DNA of 64,000 bases from Pseudomonas phenolilytica (GCF_021432765.1 NZ_CP058908.1:1008001-1072000); one strand, 5' to 3'. Counted from the first letter of the stretch, positions 45,818 through 57,876 are shown. Made by a program: numbers and translations. The notes: generated from the sequence alone by a model not told the origin.

Positions 45818-47173
45818 TCAGCGCACGCCGTCGGCGGCGACCGCGTCACCCGTCCAGTGCATTTCCGGCTTGCGCTCGACGACCCGGTAGGTGGCCTCGT
45901 TGAGCGACTGCGTGGTGCTCATGGTGTTGGCCTGCAGGTTGAAGATATGCGCCGGCTTCAAGCCCAGCATCGGGGTGGACGGCAGCACGAAGGGGGTGAC
46001 CTGGGTGGTGCGCCACAGCTTGCCCTCGCTGTCATAGCCGTCCAGCAGCAGGATCATCCAGGAGTCCTCGTCGAAGTAGTACTTACGCTTGGCCACGGCG
46101 TGGCGCTTGCCGCTGGCGACGGTCGCTTCCACTTCCCAGACGCGGTGCAGCTCCCAGCGCACCTTGTCCGGATTGAGGTGATGCTTGCCGTAGGCCTCGT
46201 CCAGCGAGGCGGTCACCACCTCGTTGGCGTTGTACGGCACGTACATTTCCTTCTTGCCGACCAGCTTCCAGTCGAAGCGGTCGATATGGCCGATCAGCCC
46301 CTGCACTTCGTCGAAGTAGTTGGCGCCGGAAGCGACGAAGTCCGGGGTGTCGTAGGCGACGGTCGGAGCGCGGCGCACGCGGCGCTGCCCGACCAGGTAC
46401 TGCCAGGCCTGACGCGATTGCTTGACGTCGATGCTGTCGCGAAACACCAGCGACTCGCCGGCCTTGAACGGCGGCGCGATGGTGGAGAAACGCTGCAGCC
46501 AGTACTCGCCGCTCCAGTTGTCCACCGAACCGTCCTTGTAATAGTACGGGTACTGGTTGGACTGGTCGTTCATGGTGGCCAGGGTGCGCGAGCCGTCGGC
46601 GGTGAGCACGATGTTCTTGAAGCTGGCCAGTTCGGTCGACTCGTTCTCGACGCGCAGCAGATGGTTCCAGGCCACCTCGACGCCGGTCTTGGGGATCGGG
46701 AACGGAATGCCGCCGTAACAGCCAACCATCGACATGCCGTTATCCTTGGTCTGGCAGCTGGTGGCATTCTTCGCGGTGTTGTCGTAGACGTACTGCGGCG
46801 CCACGCCGGTGCGGTGGGTCGGGTAGACGTCCACGCGGAAGCTGTCGGGGTACTTCTTCAGCAGCGCCTGGGTGCCCTCGGAGAGCTTGTCGGCGTACTG
46901 CGCCATGTTCTGCGCGGTGATCTGCACCAGCGGTTTTTCGTTGGCGAAGAGTTTGGTCGGGATGTCGCCGACCTTGGCGACACTACCGTCCACGCCCTGT
47001 TTGCCGGTCCAGGCCGGGATGCTGCCGTCGGCGTTGCCGGCCATCTCGCCACCCAGCGGGTTGAGCGTCTTGCCCAGCGCGGCGGCCTCATCGGCGCTTA
47101 CCGCGGCCTGCACGCCCTGGACGCCCATCAGTACGGCAGCCAGTGCCGCCCACAAAGCCGTTTTCTTATGCAT
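45818..47173 (-). CDS. DUF1329 envelope protein
   Basis: 451-residue protein with a Sec signal (cleaved near VQGVQA, residue 23). DUF1329 features: AAALGKTLNPLGGEMAGNADGSIPAWTG at the start (shown here as the NADGSIPAWTG motif), GGIPFPIP, RRVRRAPTVAYDTPD and WELHRVWEVEATV. The fold is thought to be LolB/LppX-like and suited to carry hydrophobic molecules. ATG 47173. It lies 52 bases after the DUF1302 gene, its usual partner, and 119 bases before the YCF48 gene. Confidence 0.9.
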   Translation of the reverse strand: MHKKTALWAALAAVLMGVQGVQAAVSADEAAALGKTLNPLGGEMAGNADGSIPAWTGKQGVDGSVAKVGDIPTKLFANEKPLVQITAQNMAQYADKLSEGTQALLKKYPDSFRVDVYPTHRTGVAPQYVYDNTAKNATSCQTKDNGMSMVGCYGGIPFPIPKTGVEVAWNHLLRVENESTELASFKNIVLTADGSRTLATMNDQSNQYPYYYKDGSVDNWSGEYWLQRFSTIAPPFKAGESLVFRDSIDVKQSRQAWQYLVGQRRVRRAPTVAYDTPDFVASGANYFDEVQGLIGHIDRFDWKLVGKKEMYVPYNANEVVTASLDEAYGKHHLNPDKVRWELHRVWEVEATVASGKRHAVAKRKYYFDEDSWMILLLDGYDSEGKLWRTTQVTPFVLPSTPMLGLKPAHIFNLQANTMSTTQSLNEATYRVVERKPEMHWTGDAVAADGVR

Positions 47174-47225
47174 TGTCGTTCTCCTCGACTCGGGGATCGC
47201 AACCGCCTGGACAGCGGCGGCTCGC

Positions 47226-48887
47226 TCAGAAGGTGCGTTGCACGGAGAACGACACGAAGTCGCGGTCGCCGTGGAAGTTGTTGTAGGAAAGCTCGGGCAC
47301 GGCGGTGTCGTAGCGGATGATCGAGCCATCCGAGCCGTAGTAGTGCGTGTAACCGACGCTGGCCTGCCAGGTCTTCTGGTACTCGGCCTTGAGGCCGATG
47401 CTGACGTTGCCGCCATTGTTCGCCGGGAACAGCGCGCCGTTGACCGAGGAGCGACCGAACAGGCCGTAGCTCACGCCGATCGGCAGCTGCAGGTCGAGGC
47501 CCGGCGCCACCTGGAAGTACTCGGGCGTGAAGACGAACTGCAGCGCGCCGGCATCGCGGGTTGCCAGCGGGTCGAGCTGGTCCTTGTTGTCGGTGACGCT
47601 CAGGCGGCGGTTGAAGGCGAATTCGCCGATGAACGAGGCGCCGTCCCACAGCGGCGACGCGGACAGCACGCTGATCGCCGAGAGGTTCAGGTGCATGGTG
47701 CGGCCCTTGGGAAACGCCGCATCGTCACCGCCATCGGCGCCGACGAAGGCCGGCACGATCACGGTGTTGCCGCTGGCCACCAGCGGCATGTCGTCACGGA
47801 ACGACAGCTCGGCGGCGACGTTGGTCTCGCCGACCAACGTACTGACGCTGAAGCCGATGGTGCGGATGTCCTCGGCGTACACCATCTCGTAGCGGCTGGT
47901 GTCCGGGTAGAGGTAGAACTGCGGCATCTTGTCGTGGAACTGCGCGGCGTAGATGCCGAACTCGTAGTCGCCGGAGCTGATCTTCAGCTGCACGCCGCCC
48001 TGCCCGGAATCGCGCGCCTCGATGTCGTCGGCGCGGTAGGCGACGCCACCGGGCACCGGCGCGAAGATGGCCTCGCCGCCCTCGTCGACGAAATCGGCAA
48101 AGCTGAAGTAGCTGCCGGCGCCCGGCAGGCGGCTCTTGCGCCATTCCAGCTGGTAGTAGGCGCCAATGGAGACGTTGGAGTTGAGCTGCAGCTGGCCGGC
48201 GACCTGGCCGATGGGGCGCAGGATTTCCTTGAACTGCGAGTTGGGCACCGACAGCGCCTTGATCAGGTCCAGCGAGGTCTGCGCCGCGGCGATACCGTTG
48301 GAGCCGAAGAACAGGCTCTCGCCGTACAGCTGGGTGAAGCGGCCGGCCTTGGCGTTGAGGCTCATGCCGGCCGGGGCGAAGCTGCCGTAGACGAAGGCGT
48401 CGAGCAGCTCGGCCTTGCGCCCGTGGAGCTTCTCGGTGTCGTTGGTGAACTCGTCGAAGTCGGCGCTGCGCGAGTTGACCAGCGCGCCGCCCAGGGCACC
48501 GGGGTTGTCGTTGTCCTTGTTGTAGACGTCGTCGTACCACGCCGCGCCGCTCAGACGCAGGCCGTAGTTGCGCTTGTAGCGCAGATCGAATTCGGAGAGC
48601 AGGTCGAGGCGGTTGGAGATCAGCCCCTTGTCGAAGTTGAGGTCGCCGTCGTTGGTGTTGGCCTGCACGCCGACGGAGCTGTCGGCGACTTCGGAATCGG
48701 CACCGCGCACGCGCCAGGCGGCGCTGTACTTGATGGTGTTGTCCCACGACATGCGCAGATCGGGATTGCCGAGATCGATCGGCATGGCCTGTACGGGCAC
48801 CGTCGCCGCGGCGCCGGCGAGAGCACCGGTCACAGCAATGAACAGAGTCTTCAAACGAGCCGTCGGCAGACAGGTACTAGGCACCAT
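47226..48887 (-). CDS. DUF1302 outer-membrane beta-barrel protein
   Basis: 553-residue protein with a signal peptide (to about VPVQA, residue 34), then PIDLGNPDLRMSWDNTIKYS, typical of DUF1302. Alternating hydrophobic strands and a C-terminal residue F (SFSVQRTF) indicate an outer-membrane barrel. Homologues sit with DUF1329 genes in clusters for steroids, hydrocarbons and aromatics, and are presumed channels for hydrophobic substrates. It is the first gene of the four-gene module. Its upstream region has a LysR-type operator shared in form with the dmpC promoter. Confidence 0.9.
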   Translation of the reverse strand: MVPSTCLPTARLKTLFIAVTGALAGAAATVPVQAMPIDLGNPDLRMSWDNTIKYSAAWRVRGADSEVADSSVGVQANTNDGDLNFDKGLISNRLDLLSEFDLRYKRNYGLRLSGAAWYDDVYNKDNDNPGALGGALVNSRSADFDEFTNDTEKLHGRKAELLDAFVYGSFAPAGMSLNAKAGRFTQLYGESLFFGSNGIAAAQTSLDLIKALSVPNSQFKEILRPIGQVAGQLQLNSNVSIGAYYQLEWRKSRLPGAGSYFSFADFVDEGGEAIFAPVPGGVAYRADDIEARDSGQGGVQLKISSGDYEFGIYAAQFHDKMPQFYLYPDTSRYEMVYAEDIRTIGFSVSTLVGETNVAAELSFRDDMPLVASGNTVIVPAFVGADGGDDAAFPKGRTMHLNLSAISVLSASPLWDGASFIGEFAFNRRLSVTDNKDQLDPLATRDAGALQFVFTPEYFQVAPGLDLQLPIGVSYGLFGRSSVNGALFPANNGGNVSIGLKAEYQKTWQASVGYTHYYGSDGSIIRYDTAVPELSYNNFHGDRDFVSFSVQRTF

Positions 48888-48959
48888 GTCGTACTCCTGA
48901 ATTATTGTTGTTAGAAGTAGCGCAACCCACCCTTGACCGGCGGTGTTCGCGAGGCCAAA

Positions 48960-49023
48960 GCTAAGCGCCGTCGGAATTACCGTCCAATACTAAAAAAACC
49001 GCTGATCGATACCTTCAGGGTAT
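48960..49023 (-). promoter_or_regulatory. LysR operator between DUF1302 and divergent LysR gene
   Basis: ATAC-N7-GTAT palindrome at 49009-49023 (ATACCTTCAGGGTAT) with a second ATAC half-site 22 bases to the left (48987-48990). Spacing to the target start codon (centre to ATG 129 bases) is nearly that at dmpC (123 bases), and the flank ATCGATACC is shared. It would serve both DUF1302 and autoregulation of the LysR gene. Confidence 0.72.
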
Positions 49024-49068
49024 GGAAAAAGCCCAGCACCGACGCCATCCACCGATCGGGAACGCTTC

Positions 49069-49986
49069 ATGGAACTTCGCCACCTGCGCTACTTCATCGC
49101 CGTCGCCGAGGAACGCAACATCGGTCGCGCCGCCGCCCGCCTGCACATCTCGCAGCCCCCGTTGACGCGGCAGATCCAGCAGCTCGAAGAGCAACTCGGC
49201 GTGCAGCTGTTCAACCGCACACCGCGCGGCATGGAGCTGACGCCGGCCGGCGAGCTGCTGCTGGATGAGGCGAAGAACATCAACGCGGTGATCGAGCAGG
49301 CCACCGAGCGCACGCAGCGCGCCGGCCAGGGCAAGTTCGGCCGGCTGGATGTGGCGATCTTCGGCTCGGCGATCCTCGATACCATCCCGCGGCTGCTGGC
49401 GGATTTCCGCGGGGCCTATCCGGACGTCAAGGTGGTGCTGCACAGCATGCACAAGGACGAGCAGCTCGAAGCCCTGCGCCAGCGGCGGATCAGCGTCGGC
49501 TTCAACCGGATCCTCACGCCCTCGCCGGACTTCGCCGCCGAGCTGGTGGACACTGAGCCGCTGCTGCTGGCGCTGCACGAGGATGATCCGCTGGCGCGCC
49601 AGCAGCGGGTGGATTTCCGCGCGCTGGCCGACCAACCGCTGGTGCTGTTTCCCACCGGCGGGCGCCCGAGTTTCCTCGACAAGGTGCTCGGCCTCTGCCA
49701 GCAGGCCGGCTTCGTGCCGACCATCGCTCAGGAAGTCGGCGACGCGGTGACCGCCGTTTCGCTGGTCTCCAAGGGCTTCGGCGCCTGCCTGGTGTCGCAA
49801 TCCACGGCGGCGCTGTCGCTGCCGGGCCTGACCTACCGGCCGCTGGACGGCATTCCGGGCAACACGCGGATCGATCTGTCGTGCATCTACCGCCCCGACG
49901 ACCGCTCGCCGATCCTCGCCGCATTTCTTGAGGTAGTGCGTTCGTATCGTCAGCGCCGCAGCGCAGAGCGCCCCGCCAAGGGTTAG
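49069..49986 (+). CDS. BenM/CatM-like LysR regulator
   Basis: 305-residue LysR protein. The first 70 residues (MELRHLRYFIAVAEERN, ARLHISQPPLTRQI, LEEQLGVQLFNR) closely resemble the BenM/CatM/CatR group, which binds ATAC-N7-GTAT and senses muconate-like diacids. The ligand domain begins near residue 90 (RLDVAIFGSAIL). It is divergent from the DUF1302 operon across a 181-base region with such a site. Because the identical site precedes dmpC, I infer that it also controls the lower meta pathway, perhaps with a pathway intermediate as inducer. Confidence 0.85.
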   Translation: MELRHLRYFIAVAEERNIGRAAARLHISQPPLTRQIQQLEEQLGVQLFNRTPRGMELTPAGELLLDEAKNINAVIEQATERTQRAGQGKFGRLDVAIFGSAILDTIPRLLADFRGAYPDVKVVLHSMHKDEQLEALRQRRISVGFNRILTPSPDFAAELVDTEPLLLALHEDDPLARQQRVDFRALADQPLVLFPTGGRPSFLDKVLGLCQQAGFVPTIAQEVGDAVTAVSLVSKGFGACLVSQSTAALSLPGLTYRPLDGIPGNTRIDLSCIYRPDDRSPILAAFLEVVRSYRQRRSAERPAKG

Positions 49987-50082
49987 TGGTTTGCCGGACA
50001 TGCGTGCTGCTGCGCGGCGCCGCGTCGCGCAGCAGCACGCGCCGCAAGTACTCTTGTGCCAATTGCATGACCGGGAACCCGC

Positions 50083-50886
50083 ATGAGCCTCGATGACATC
50101 GACTTCGCCGAACGCTATCGCCAGCACCTGCGCCGCAGCGCCCGCCCATCCAAACCGCCGGGCGCCTGGGACAAGCGTGCCGTCGAACTGGCAAGCAAAC
50201 CGCTGGGCGGCGCCTATACCGACGCGTTCATAAGGCTCATGGACCTGAGCGGCGCTCGCAGCCTGCTGGATATCGGCTGCGGTCCCGGCACCCTGTGCCT
50301 GCCGCTCGCCGCGCAATTCGAGCGAATCTACGCGCTGGACTACAGCCCCGGCATGCTGGCCTGCCTGCAGGCGCGCCTCGACGAATCGGGCGTGGACAAC
50401 GTGCAGCCGCTGCAATGCGCTTGGGAGGACGACTGGAGTGCAGTTCCGGTGTGCGACATCCTGATCGCTTCGCGCTCGGGCCTGGTCGATGATCTGGATG
50501 CCGCGCTGGAGAAGATCCACCGGCATACCCGGCTGCGGGCCTACATGACCCAGCTGGCCGGCGGCCACTTCATCGATCCGGCCATCGCCCGCCTGCTCGG
50601 ACGCGAGCAGGCCAGCGTGCCGGACTACATCTACACCCTCAACCTGCTGCACCAGCGCGGCATTCATCCGCGCCTGGACTATATCGAGCTGCCCAGCCGC
50701 CTGGCTGGCTGCACCACCTTCGAGGAATTCGCCGAGCGCGTCGCCGGGTCGCTCGGTCCGCTCGACGACGGGCAGCGCGAAACCCTGGCCGACTGGTACC
50801 GCGCCGACCCGGAGCGCGCCCGCCAGGGCGGCGCGCCGATGCGCTGGGCCTTCATCGGCTGGACGGTACCGTCGGCCACCACCTAA
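50083..50886 (+). CDS. Class I SAM-dependent methyltransferase
   Basis: 267-residue Rossmann-fold methyltransferase. SAM-binding motif I is LLDIGCGPGTL (about residues 64-74), followed by the acidic ALDYSPGM strand end and DILIASRSG. The target is unknown. It lies between the LysR gene and glmS, converging on glmS; nothing links it to the aromatic pathway. Clean ATG with a weak ribosome-binding site. Confidence 0.85.
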   Translation: MSLDDIDFAERYRQHLRRSARPSKPPGAWDKRAVELASKPLGGAYTDAFIRLMDLSGARSLLDIGCGPGTLCLPLAAQFERIYALDYSPGMLACLQARLDESGVDNVQPLQCAWEDDWSAVPVCDILIASRSGLVDDLDAALEKIHRHTRLRAYMTQLAGGHFIDPAIARLLGREQASVPDYIYTLNLLHQRGIHPRLDYIELPSRLAGCTTFEEFAERVAGSLGPLDDGQRETLADWYRADPERARQGGAPMRWAFIGWTVPSATT

Positions 50887-50904
50887 CGGCGGGGGCCAGC
50901 GCGG

Positions 50905-52740
50905 TTATTCCACGGTGACGGACTTGGCCAGGTTGCGCGGCTGGTCGACGTCGGTGCCACGTAGCACGGCGACGTAGTAGGACAACAGCTGCAGCGGCAC
51001 GGTGTAGAGGATCGGTGCCAGCGCATCGTGGATGTGCGGCATGTTCACCACGAAGGTGCCCTCGCCATTCTCCAGCCCGGCGGCGCCATCGGCGAAGACG
51101 ATCAGCTCGCCGCCACGCGCGCGCACTTCCTGCAGGTTGGACTTGAGCTTCTCCAGCAGCTCGTTGTTCGGCGCCACGGTGACCACCGGCATGTCGGCGT
51201 CCACCAGCGCCAGCGGTCCGTGCTTGAGTTCGCCGGCCGGGTAGGCTTCGGCGTGGATGTAGGAGATCTCCTTGAGCTTGAGTGCACCTTCCATCGCCAC
51301 TGGATACTGTGCGCCGCGGCCGAGGAACAGCGTGTGGTGCTTCTCGGCGAAATGCTCGGCGACCTTCTCCACCGTGGTGTCCATCGCCAGCGCTTCGCCC
51401 AGACGCGTCGGCAGGCGGCGCAATTCGGCCACCAGCTCGGCTTCCCTGGCCGCCGTCAGGCTGCCGCGCACCCGGCCGAGGGCGAGGGTCAGCAGCATCA
51501 GTCCGGTCAACTGGGTGGTGAAAGCCTTGGTCGAGGCGACGCCGATCTCCGGCCCTGCCTGGGTCAGCAGGCAGAGGTCGGATTCACGCACCAGCGAGCT
51601 GATGCCGACGTTGCAGATCGCCAGGCTGGCCAGATAGCCGGCGTCCTTGGCATTGCGCAGCGCGGCCAGGGTGTCGGCGGTCTCGCCGGACTGGGAGATG
51701 GTGACGAACAGGCTGTCGGGCTGGACCACGACCTTGCGGTAGCGGAACTCGCTGGCGACCTCGACCTGACAGGGAATCCCGGCCAGTTCTTCGAGCCAGT
51801 ATCGCGCGACCATGCCGGCGTGGTAGCTGGTGCCGCAGGCGACGATCTGCACGTTGCGCACCTTGGCGAACAGCTCGGCGGCCTGCGGGCCGAAGGCCTG
51901 CACCAGCACCTGGTTGTCACCCAGGCGACCTTCGAGGGTGCGCTGCACAACCTTGGGCTGCTCGTGGATTTCCTTGAGCATGAAGTGCCGGTACTCACCC
52001 TTGTCCGCCGCCTCGGCGCCTTCGTGGTATTGCACCGCTTCGCGCTGTACCGGCTGCCCGGCGGCATCCCATATTTGCACGCTGTCGCGGCGAATCTCGG
52101 CGATGTCGCCCTCTTCCAGGTACATGAAGCGGTCGGTGACCTGACGCAGCGCCAGCTGGTCGGACGCGAGGAAGTTCTCGCCCAGGCCGAGACCGATCAC
52201 CAGCGGACTGCCGCTGCGCGCGGCAAGCAGACGATCCGGCTGGCGCGCCGAGATCACCGCCAGGCCGTAGGCGCCGTGCAACTCCTTGACCGCCGCCTTG
52301 AGCGCCACGGTTAGATCGCCGAACTCGTCGAGCTTGTGGTGCAGCAAGTGGACGATGACTTCGGTATCGGTGTCGGACTGGAATTCGTAGCCCAGCGCCT
52401 TGAGGCGACTGCGCAGCGCCTCGTGGTTCTCGATGATGCCGTTGTGCACCACGGCCAGGTCGTGGCCGGAGAAATGCGGGTGGGCGTTGCGCTCGCAGGG
52501 CGCGCCGTGGGTGGCCCAGCGGGTGTGCGCGATGCCCAGACGGCCGGCCAGCTGGGCCTCGGTCTGCGCCTGTTCCAGCTCGGCAACCTTGCCGGTGCGG
52601 CGCAGGCGCTGCAGCGTTCCGGCGCCATCCAGCACGGCGACGCCGGCACTGTCGTAGCCGCGGTATTCCAGGCGCTTGAGGCCTTCGAGCAGGATCGCGG
52701 TGATGTTGCGTTCGGCGACGGCGCCAACGATGCCACACAT
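50905..52740 (-). CDS. glmS: Glucosamine-6-phosphate synthase (glutamine-hydrolysing)
   Basis: 611-residue amidotransferase that makes glucosamine-6-phosphate from fructose-6-phosphate and glutamine, the first step to cell-wall amino sugars. Catalytic Cys2 follows the initiator (MCGIVGAV); two SIS domains follow ([37 protein letters not shown]) and the C terminus ends in LAKSVTVE. The last four codons and downstream bases are where Tn7 usually inserts; no insertion is seen. It is preceded by glmR and glmU in the conserved origin-side order. Confidence 0.98.
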   Translation of the reverse strand: MCGIVGAVAERNITAILLEGLKRLEYRGYDSAGVAVLDGAGTLQRLRRTGKVAELEQAQTEAQLAGRLGIAHTRWATHGAPCERNAHPHFSGHDLAVVHNGIIENHEALRSRLKALGYEFQSDTDTEVIVHLLHHKLDEFGDLTVALKAAVKELHGAYGLAVISARQPDRLLAARSGSPLVIGLGLGENFLASDQLALRQVTDRFMYLEEGDIAEIRRDSVQIWDAAGQPVQREAVQYHEGAEAADKGEYRHFMLKEIHEQPKVVQRTLEGRLGDNQVLVQAFGPQAAELFAKVRNVQIVACGTSYHAGMVARYWLEELAGIPCQVEVASEFRYRKVVVQPDSLFVTISQSGETADTLAALRNAKDAGYLASLAICNVGISSLVRESDLCLLTQAGPEIGVASTKAFTTQLTGLMLLTLALGRVRGSLTAAREAELVAELRRLPTRLGEALAMDTTVEKVAEHFAEKHHTLFLGRGAQYPVAMEGALKLKEISYIHAEAYPAGELKHGPLALVDADMPVVTVAPNNELLEKLKSNLQEVRARGGELIVFADGAAGLENGEGTFVVNMPHIHDALAPILYTVPLQLLSYYVAVLRGTDVDQPRNLAKSVTVE

Positions 52741-52743
52741 GGG

Positions 52744-53526
52744 TCAGGTCTCCAGATTGGGTTCGATGGCCGCGCAGATCAGTCTGACGCCACGGGCCTG
52801 AATGGATGCGCGCGCCGCGTCTGTGAGGCGCTCGTCGGTGATCAGGGTGTGGATCCTGCCCCAGGGCAGTTCCAGATTGGGAATGCGCCGGCCGATCTTG
52901 TCGGACTCGGCCAGCACGATGACTTCGCGGGCAACCTCGGCCATCACCCGCGACAGCCCCAGCAGTTCGTTGAAGGTGGTGGTGCCACGCTCCAGATCGA
53001 TGCCGTCGGCACCGATGAACAGCTGGTCGAAATCATAGGAGCGCAGCACCTGTTCGGCCACCTGGCCCTGGAAGGACTCGGAATGCGGGTCCCAGGTGCC
53101 GCCGGTCATCAGCAGCACCGGCTCGTGTTCCAGTTCGCGCAGCGCGTTGGCCACGTTCAGCGAGTTGGTCATCACCACCAGGCCATGCGTGTGGCCGAGC
53201 TGGGGAATCATCGCGGCGGTGGTGGTACCGCTGTCGATGATGATTCGCGCATGTTCGCGAATGCAGCCGACGGCCGCTCGGGCAATGGCCTGCTTTGCCG
53301 GCGAAACCGGCTGCGCGCCGTCGCCGATCAGCTCTTGCGGCAGCGATACCGCGCCGCCGTAACGGCGCAGCAGCAGACCATTCTTCTCGAGCGCGGCAAG
53401 GTCCTTGCGGATGGTGACTTCGGAGGTTTCAAAGCGCTGCGACAGCTGATCGACGCTCACCTCGCCCTGCTCGGCGAGCAGCGCAAGGATCGCGTGGCGG
53501 CGTTGCGGTGTGTTGCGCTTCGACAT
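52744..53526 (-). CDS. glmR: DeoR-family regulator of amino-sugar synthesis (GlmR)
   Basis: 260-residue DeoR/GlpR-type regulator: HTH in GEVSVDQLSQRFETSEVTIRK (residues about 20-40), then a sugar-phosphate-sensing domain with DSGTTTAAM and GADGIDLERGTT. ATG 53526 (MSKRNTPQRR) is preferred. It lies three bases from glmS, and in Pseudomonas this conserved neighbour of glmS is called GlmR and affects glmS and envelope traits. Sensing of glucosamine-6-phosphate is inferred. Confidence 0.9.
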   Translation of the reverse strand: MSKRNTPQRRHAILALLAEQGEVSVDQLSQRFETSEVTIRKDLAALEKNGLLLRRYGGAVSLPQELIGDGAQPVSPAKQAIARAAVGCIREHARIIIDSGTTTAAMIPQLGHTHGLVVMTNSLNVANALRELEHEPVLLMTGGTWDPHSESFQGQVAEQVLRSYDFDQLFIGADGIDLERGTTTFNELLGLSRVMAEVAREVIVLAESDKIGRRIPNLELPWGRIHTLITDERLTDAARASIQARGVRLICAAIEPNLET

Positions 53527-53599
53527 CAGCGATGTTTCGATCCGAAAGTTACAGGCGCGAATCAAAACATAAAGCGTTTGGAGGCTGCAAGCGGAAGTA

Positions 53600-54964
53600 T
53601 TAGGACTTCTTCTTCACCGGCCTCTGCCAGCCATCGATGTTGCGTTGACGACCGCGGCCGAGGCCGAGGGTGTGCGCGGGTACGTCTTCGGTGATCACCG
53701 AACCCGCACCGGTGGTAGCACCGTCGCCGAGCATGAGCGGCGCGACCAGCGAGCTGTTGGAACCGATGAACACGTCTTCGCCCATCACCGTGCGGAACTT
53801 GTTGGCGCCGTCGTAGTTGCAGGTGATGGTGCCGGCGCCGATGTTGGTCCGCGCACCGATCTCGGCGTCGCCCAGGTAGCTGAGATGGCCGGCCTTGGCG
53901 CCCTCGCCGAGCACCGCGTTCTTCAGTTCGACGAAGTTGCCGACGTGCGCCTTGCGGCCGAGCACCGCGCCGGGCCGCAGCCGGGCGAACGGCCCGCAGT
54001 CGGCGCCCTCCCCCACCTCGGCGCCTTCCAGGTGCGAATTGGCCTTGATGATCGCGCCCTTGCGCAGGACGCTGTCCTTGATCACGCAATTGGGGCCGAT
54101 CTGCACATCGTCCTCGATCACCACGCGGCCTTCGAGGAGCACGTTGACGTCGATCAGCACGTCGCGACCGACCGACACCTCGCCGCGCAGGTCGAACCGC
54201 GCCGGGTCGCGCAGGGTGACGCCCTGTGCCATCAGCCGCCGCGCCGCGCGCTGCTGGTAATGACGTTCCAGTTCCGCCAGCTGGATGCGGTCGTTGGCGC
54301 CCTGCACCTCCATAGCATCCAGCGGTTGCTCGGTGGCGACGCGCAGGCCGTCCGCCACGGCCATCGCGATCACGTCGGTCAGGTAGTACTCGCCCTGTGC
54401 ATTGCTGTTGGACAAGCGCCCCAACCATTCGCCGATCCGCGCGCCCGGTACGGCGAGGATGCCGGTATTGCCTTCGCGGATCGCCCGCTGTGCGGCGCTG
54501 GCATCCTTGTGCTCGACGATGGCCTGCACCTCGCCCTGCGCGTCGCGCACGATGCGGCCGTAACCGGTCGGATCGGCAAGCTCCACGGTAAGCAGGGCGA
54601 GCTGGTCGGGGCCGACCTTGTGCAGCAGTCGCTGCAGGGTATCGGTTTCGATCAGCGGCACGTCGCCATAGAGGATCAGCACCCGTTCGGCGGTCAGGTT
54701 CGGCAGCGCCTGCGCCACCGCATGCCCGGTACCGAGCTGCTCGGCCTGCACAACGTAGCTCAGATCGTCACCCGCCAGGCGCTGACGTACCTGTTCAGCG
54801 CCATGACCGATCACCACCTGGATACTCTTGGGCAGCAGCGCGCGGGCTGTGTCGATGACGTGGCCAAGCATGGACTGCCCGGCCACCGGATGCAGGACCT
54901 TCGGCAGGGCGGAACGCATGCGGGTGCCCTGACCAGCGGCGAGAATGACGATATCAAGAGACAT
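53600..54964 (-). CDS. glmU: Bifunctional GlmU (uridylyltransferase / acetyltransferase)
   Basis: 454-residue enzyme making UDP-N-acetylglucosamine from glucosamine-1-phosphate. N-terminal nucleotidyltransferase with [16 protein letters not shown]-terminal left-handed beta helix of hexapeptide repeats (for example [28 protein letters not shown]). It shares a pathway with GlmS and pairs with it in this region. The spaces on both sides (73 bases to glmR, 134 to atpC) allow separate promoters. Confidence 0.97.
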   Translation of the reverse strand: MSLDIVILAAGQGTRMRSALPKVLHPVAGQSMLGHVIDTARALLPKSIQVVIGHGAEQVRQRLAGDDLSYVVQAEQLGTGHAVAQALPNLTAERVLILYGDVPLIETDTLQRLLHKVGPDQLALLTVELADPTGYGRIVRDAQGEVQAIVEHKDASAAQRAIREGNTGILAVPGARIGEWLGRLSNSNAQGEYYLTDVIAMAVADGLRVATEQPLDAMEVQGANDRIQLAELERHYQQRAARRLMAQGVTLRDPARFDLRGEVSVGRDVLIDVNVLLEGRVVIEDDVQIGPNCVIKDSVLRKGAIIKANSHLEGAEVGEGADCGPFARLRPGAVLGRKAHVGNFVELKNAVLGEGAKAGHLSYLGDAEIGARTNIGAGTITCNYDGANKFRTVMGEDVFIGSNSSLVAPLMLGDGATTGAGSVITEDVPAHTLGLGRGRQRNIDGWQRPVKKKS

Positions 54965-55044
54965 GACGGTGATCCTGAACGGTTTGGCGCCGTCCGCTGG
55001 CCGGACAGGTCGGTCGCCGGTACGGACAGAATGACGGAAAAAGA

Positions 55045-55070
55045 AAAAGGGTAGCCAAGGCTACCCTTTT
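55045..55070 (-). terminator. Intrinsic terminator of the atp operon
   Basis: AAAAGGGTAGCC, two-base centre, GGCTACCCTTTT: a perfect 12-bp stem. On minus it is followed by a T-rich run (TTTTTCTTTTTC), right after atpC. The plus side also has A/T ends, but no plus-strand gene reads into it. Confidence 0.9.
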
Positions 55071-55098
55071 ACTCGTATGCGATGAAGTCGCGGATCGA

Positions 55099-55527
55099 TC
55101 AGTGCCGACCGTACTTCTTGCGCAATGCCTCGATGGTCCGCAGCTGGGCAGCGGCCTCGGCGAGACGAGCGGCGGCGGAACCGTAATCGAATTCCGCGCC
55201 CTTCTCGTTCAGCGCCTTTTCCGCGGCCTTGACCGCAGCCTGCGCGGCGGCCTCGTCGAGGTCCTTGGCGCGCGTGGCGGTATCGGCAAGCACCTTCACC
55301 ATGTTCGGCTGCACTTCGATGAAGCCGCCGGAGATGTAGAAGATCTCTTCGTCGCCACCCTGCTTGATCACACGCACCGGACCCGGCTTGAGATCGGTGA
55401 GCAGCGGCGCGTGGCCCGGCAGAATCCCGATGTCACCCAGGTTACCGTGAGCGACGACCATTTCCACCAGCCCCGAGAACAGCTCTTCTTCCGCGCTGAC
55501 GATGTCGCAGTGGACTGTCATAGCCAT
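55099..55527 (-). CDS. atpC: ATP synthase epsilon subunit
   Basis: 142 residues (or 140 from the second Met). F1 epsilon: beta-sandwich ([30 protein letters not shown]) and C-terminal helical hairpin. Regulates and couples rotation. Last gene of the nine-gene operon, 75 bases after atpD, before the terminator. Confidence 0.97.
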   Translation of the reverse strand: MAMTVHCDIVSAEEELFSGLVEMVVAHGNLGDIGILPGHAPLLTDLKPGPVRVIKQGGDEEIFYISGGFIEVQPNMVKVLADTATRAKDLDEAAAQAAVKAAEKALNEKGAEFDYGSAAARLAEAAAQLRTIEALRKKYGRH

Positions 55528-55602
55528 ACATATGCCTCGGTAATCGGCCTGCCCGGCCGAGGCCGGTCAGGCTGGATCGGCGCCCGCGAACGGGCGCGCC
55601 AG

Positions 55603-57009
<1,407 letters not shown>

Positions 57010-57876
57010 TTAAACCGCGGCAGCGCCGCCGACGATTTCCGAAATTTCCTGAGTGATCGCAGCCTGACGGGCCTTGTTGTAGACCAGTTGCAGGTCGCCG
57101 ATCAGCTCCCCGGCGTTGTCGGTTGCGTTCTTCATGGCAATCATCCGCGCCGCCTGTTCGGCTGCGCCGTTCTCAACCACCGCCTGGTAGACCTGGGACT
57201 CGATGAAGCGCACCAGCAGGGCATCCAGCAGCTGCTGGGCATCCGGCTCGTAGAGGTAGTCCCACTGACCTTTCTTCACTGGCTCGGCGCTCGCGTCTGC
57301 CGCCAGGGGCAGCAGCTGGTCGACCGTCGGCTTCTGGGTCATGGTGTTGATGAACTTGTTGGATGCCAGGTACAAGCGATCGATACGGCCTTCGTTGAAG
57401 CCGTCCAGCATGACCTTGACGCTACCGATCAGATCGTTGATCGACGGTGCTTCGCCGAGGTTGCCGATCGCCGCGACGACGTTACCGCCGAAGCTGCGGA
57501 AGAAGCTTGCGCCCTTGTTGCCGATCACGCACAGGTCGACCTCGACCCGCTGGTCGTGCCATTCCTTCATGCTCTTGATCAGGGCCTTGAACAGGTTGAT
57601 GTTCAGGCCACCGCACAGACCACGATCGGTCGACACGACGATATAGCCGACACGCTTGACCGGACGCTCCACCATGAACGGATGACGGTATTCCGGGTTG
57701 GCATTGGCCAGATGGCCAATCACCTGCCGAATCCGCTCCGCGTAGGGACGGCTGGCCGCCATGCGCTGCTGAGCCTTGCGCATCTTGCTGACCGCCACCT
57801 TCTCCATGGCGCTGGTGATCTTCTGCGTGCTTTTGATGCTCGCAATCTTGCTGCGAATCTCTTTTGCGCCTGCCAT
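57010..57876 (-). CDS. atpG: ATP synthase gamma subunit
   Basis: 288-residue central stalk of F1. Begins [20 protein letters not shown] and ends in the helix with [17 protein letters not shown], both hallmarks. Rotates inside the alpha3beta3 ring. Follows atpA by 50 bases. Confidence 0.98.
   Translation of the reverse strand: MAGAKEIRSKIASIKSTQKITSAMEKVAVSKMRKAQQRMAASRPYAERIRQVIGHLANANPEYRHPFMVERPVKRVGYIVVSTDRGLCGGLNINLFKALIKSMKEWHDQRVEVDLCVIGNKGASFFRSFGGNVVAAIGNLGEAPSINDLIGSVKVMLDGFNEGRIDRLYLASNKFINTMTQKPTVDQLLPLAADASAEPVKKGQWDYLYEPDAQQLLDALLVRFIESQVYQAVVENGAAEQAARMIAMKNATDNAGELIGDLQLVYNKARQAAITQEISEIVGGAAAV

Noticed and set aside
46872..48914. 680-codon plus-strand open frame
   Set aside because: Antisense of the DUF1302 and DUF1329 genes, which both have signal peptides and family motifs.
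50905..50960. Tn7 insertion at the glmS attachment region
   Set aside because: The glmS end and downstream bases are continuous with the converging methyltransferase gene; no Tn7 ends or tns genes.
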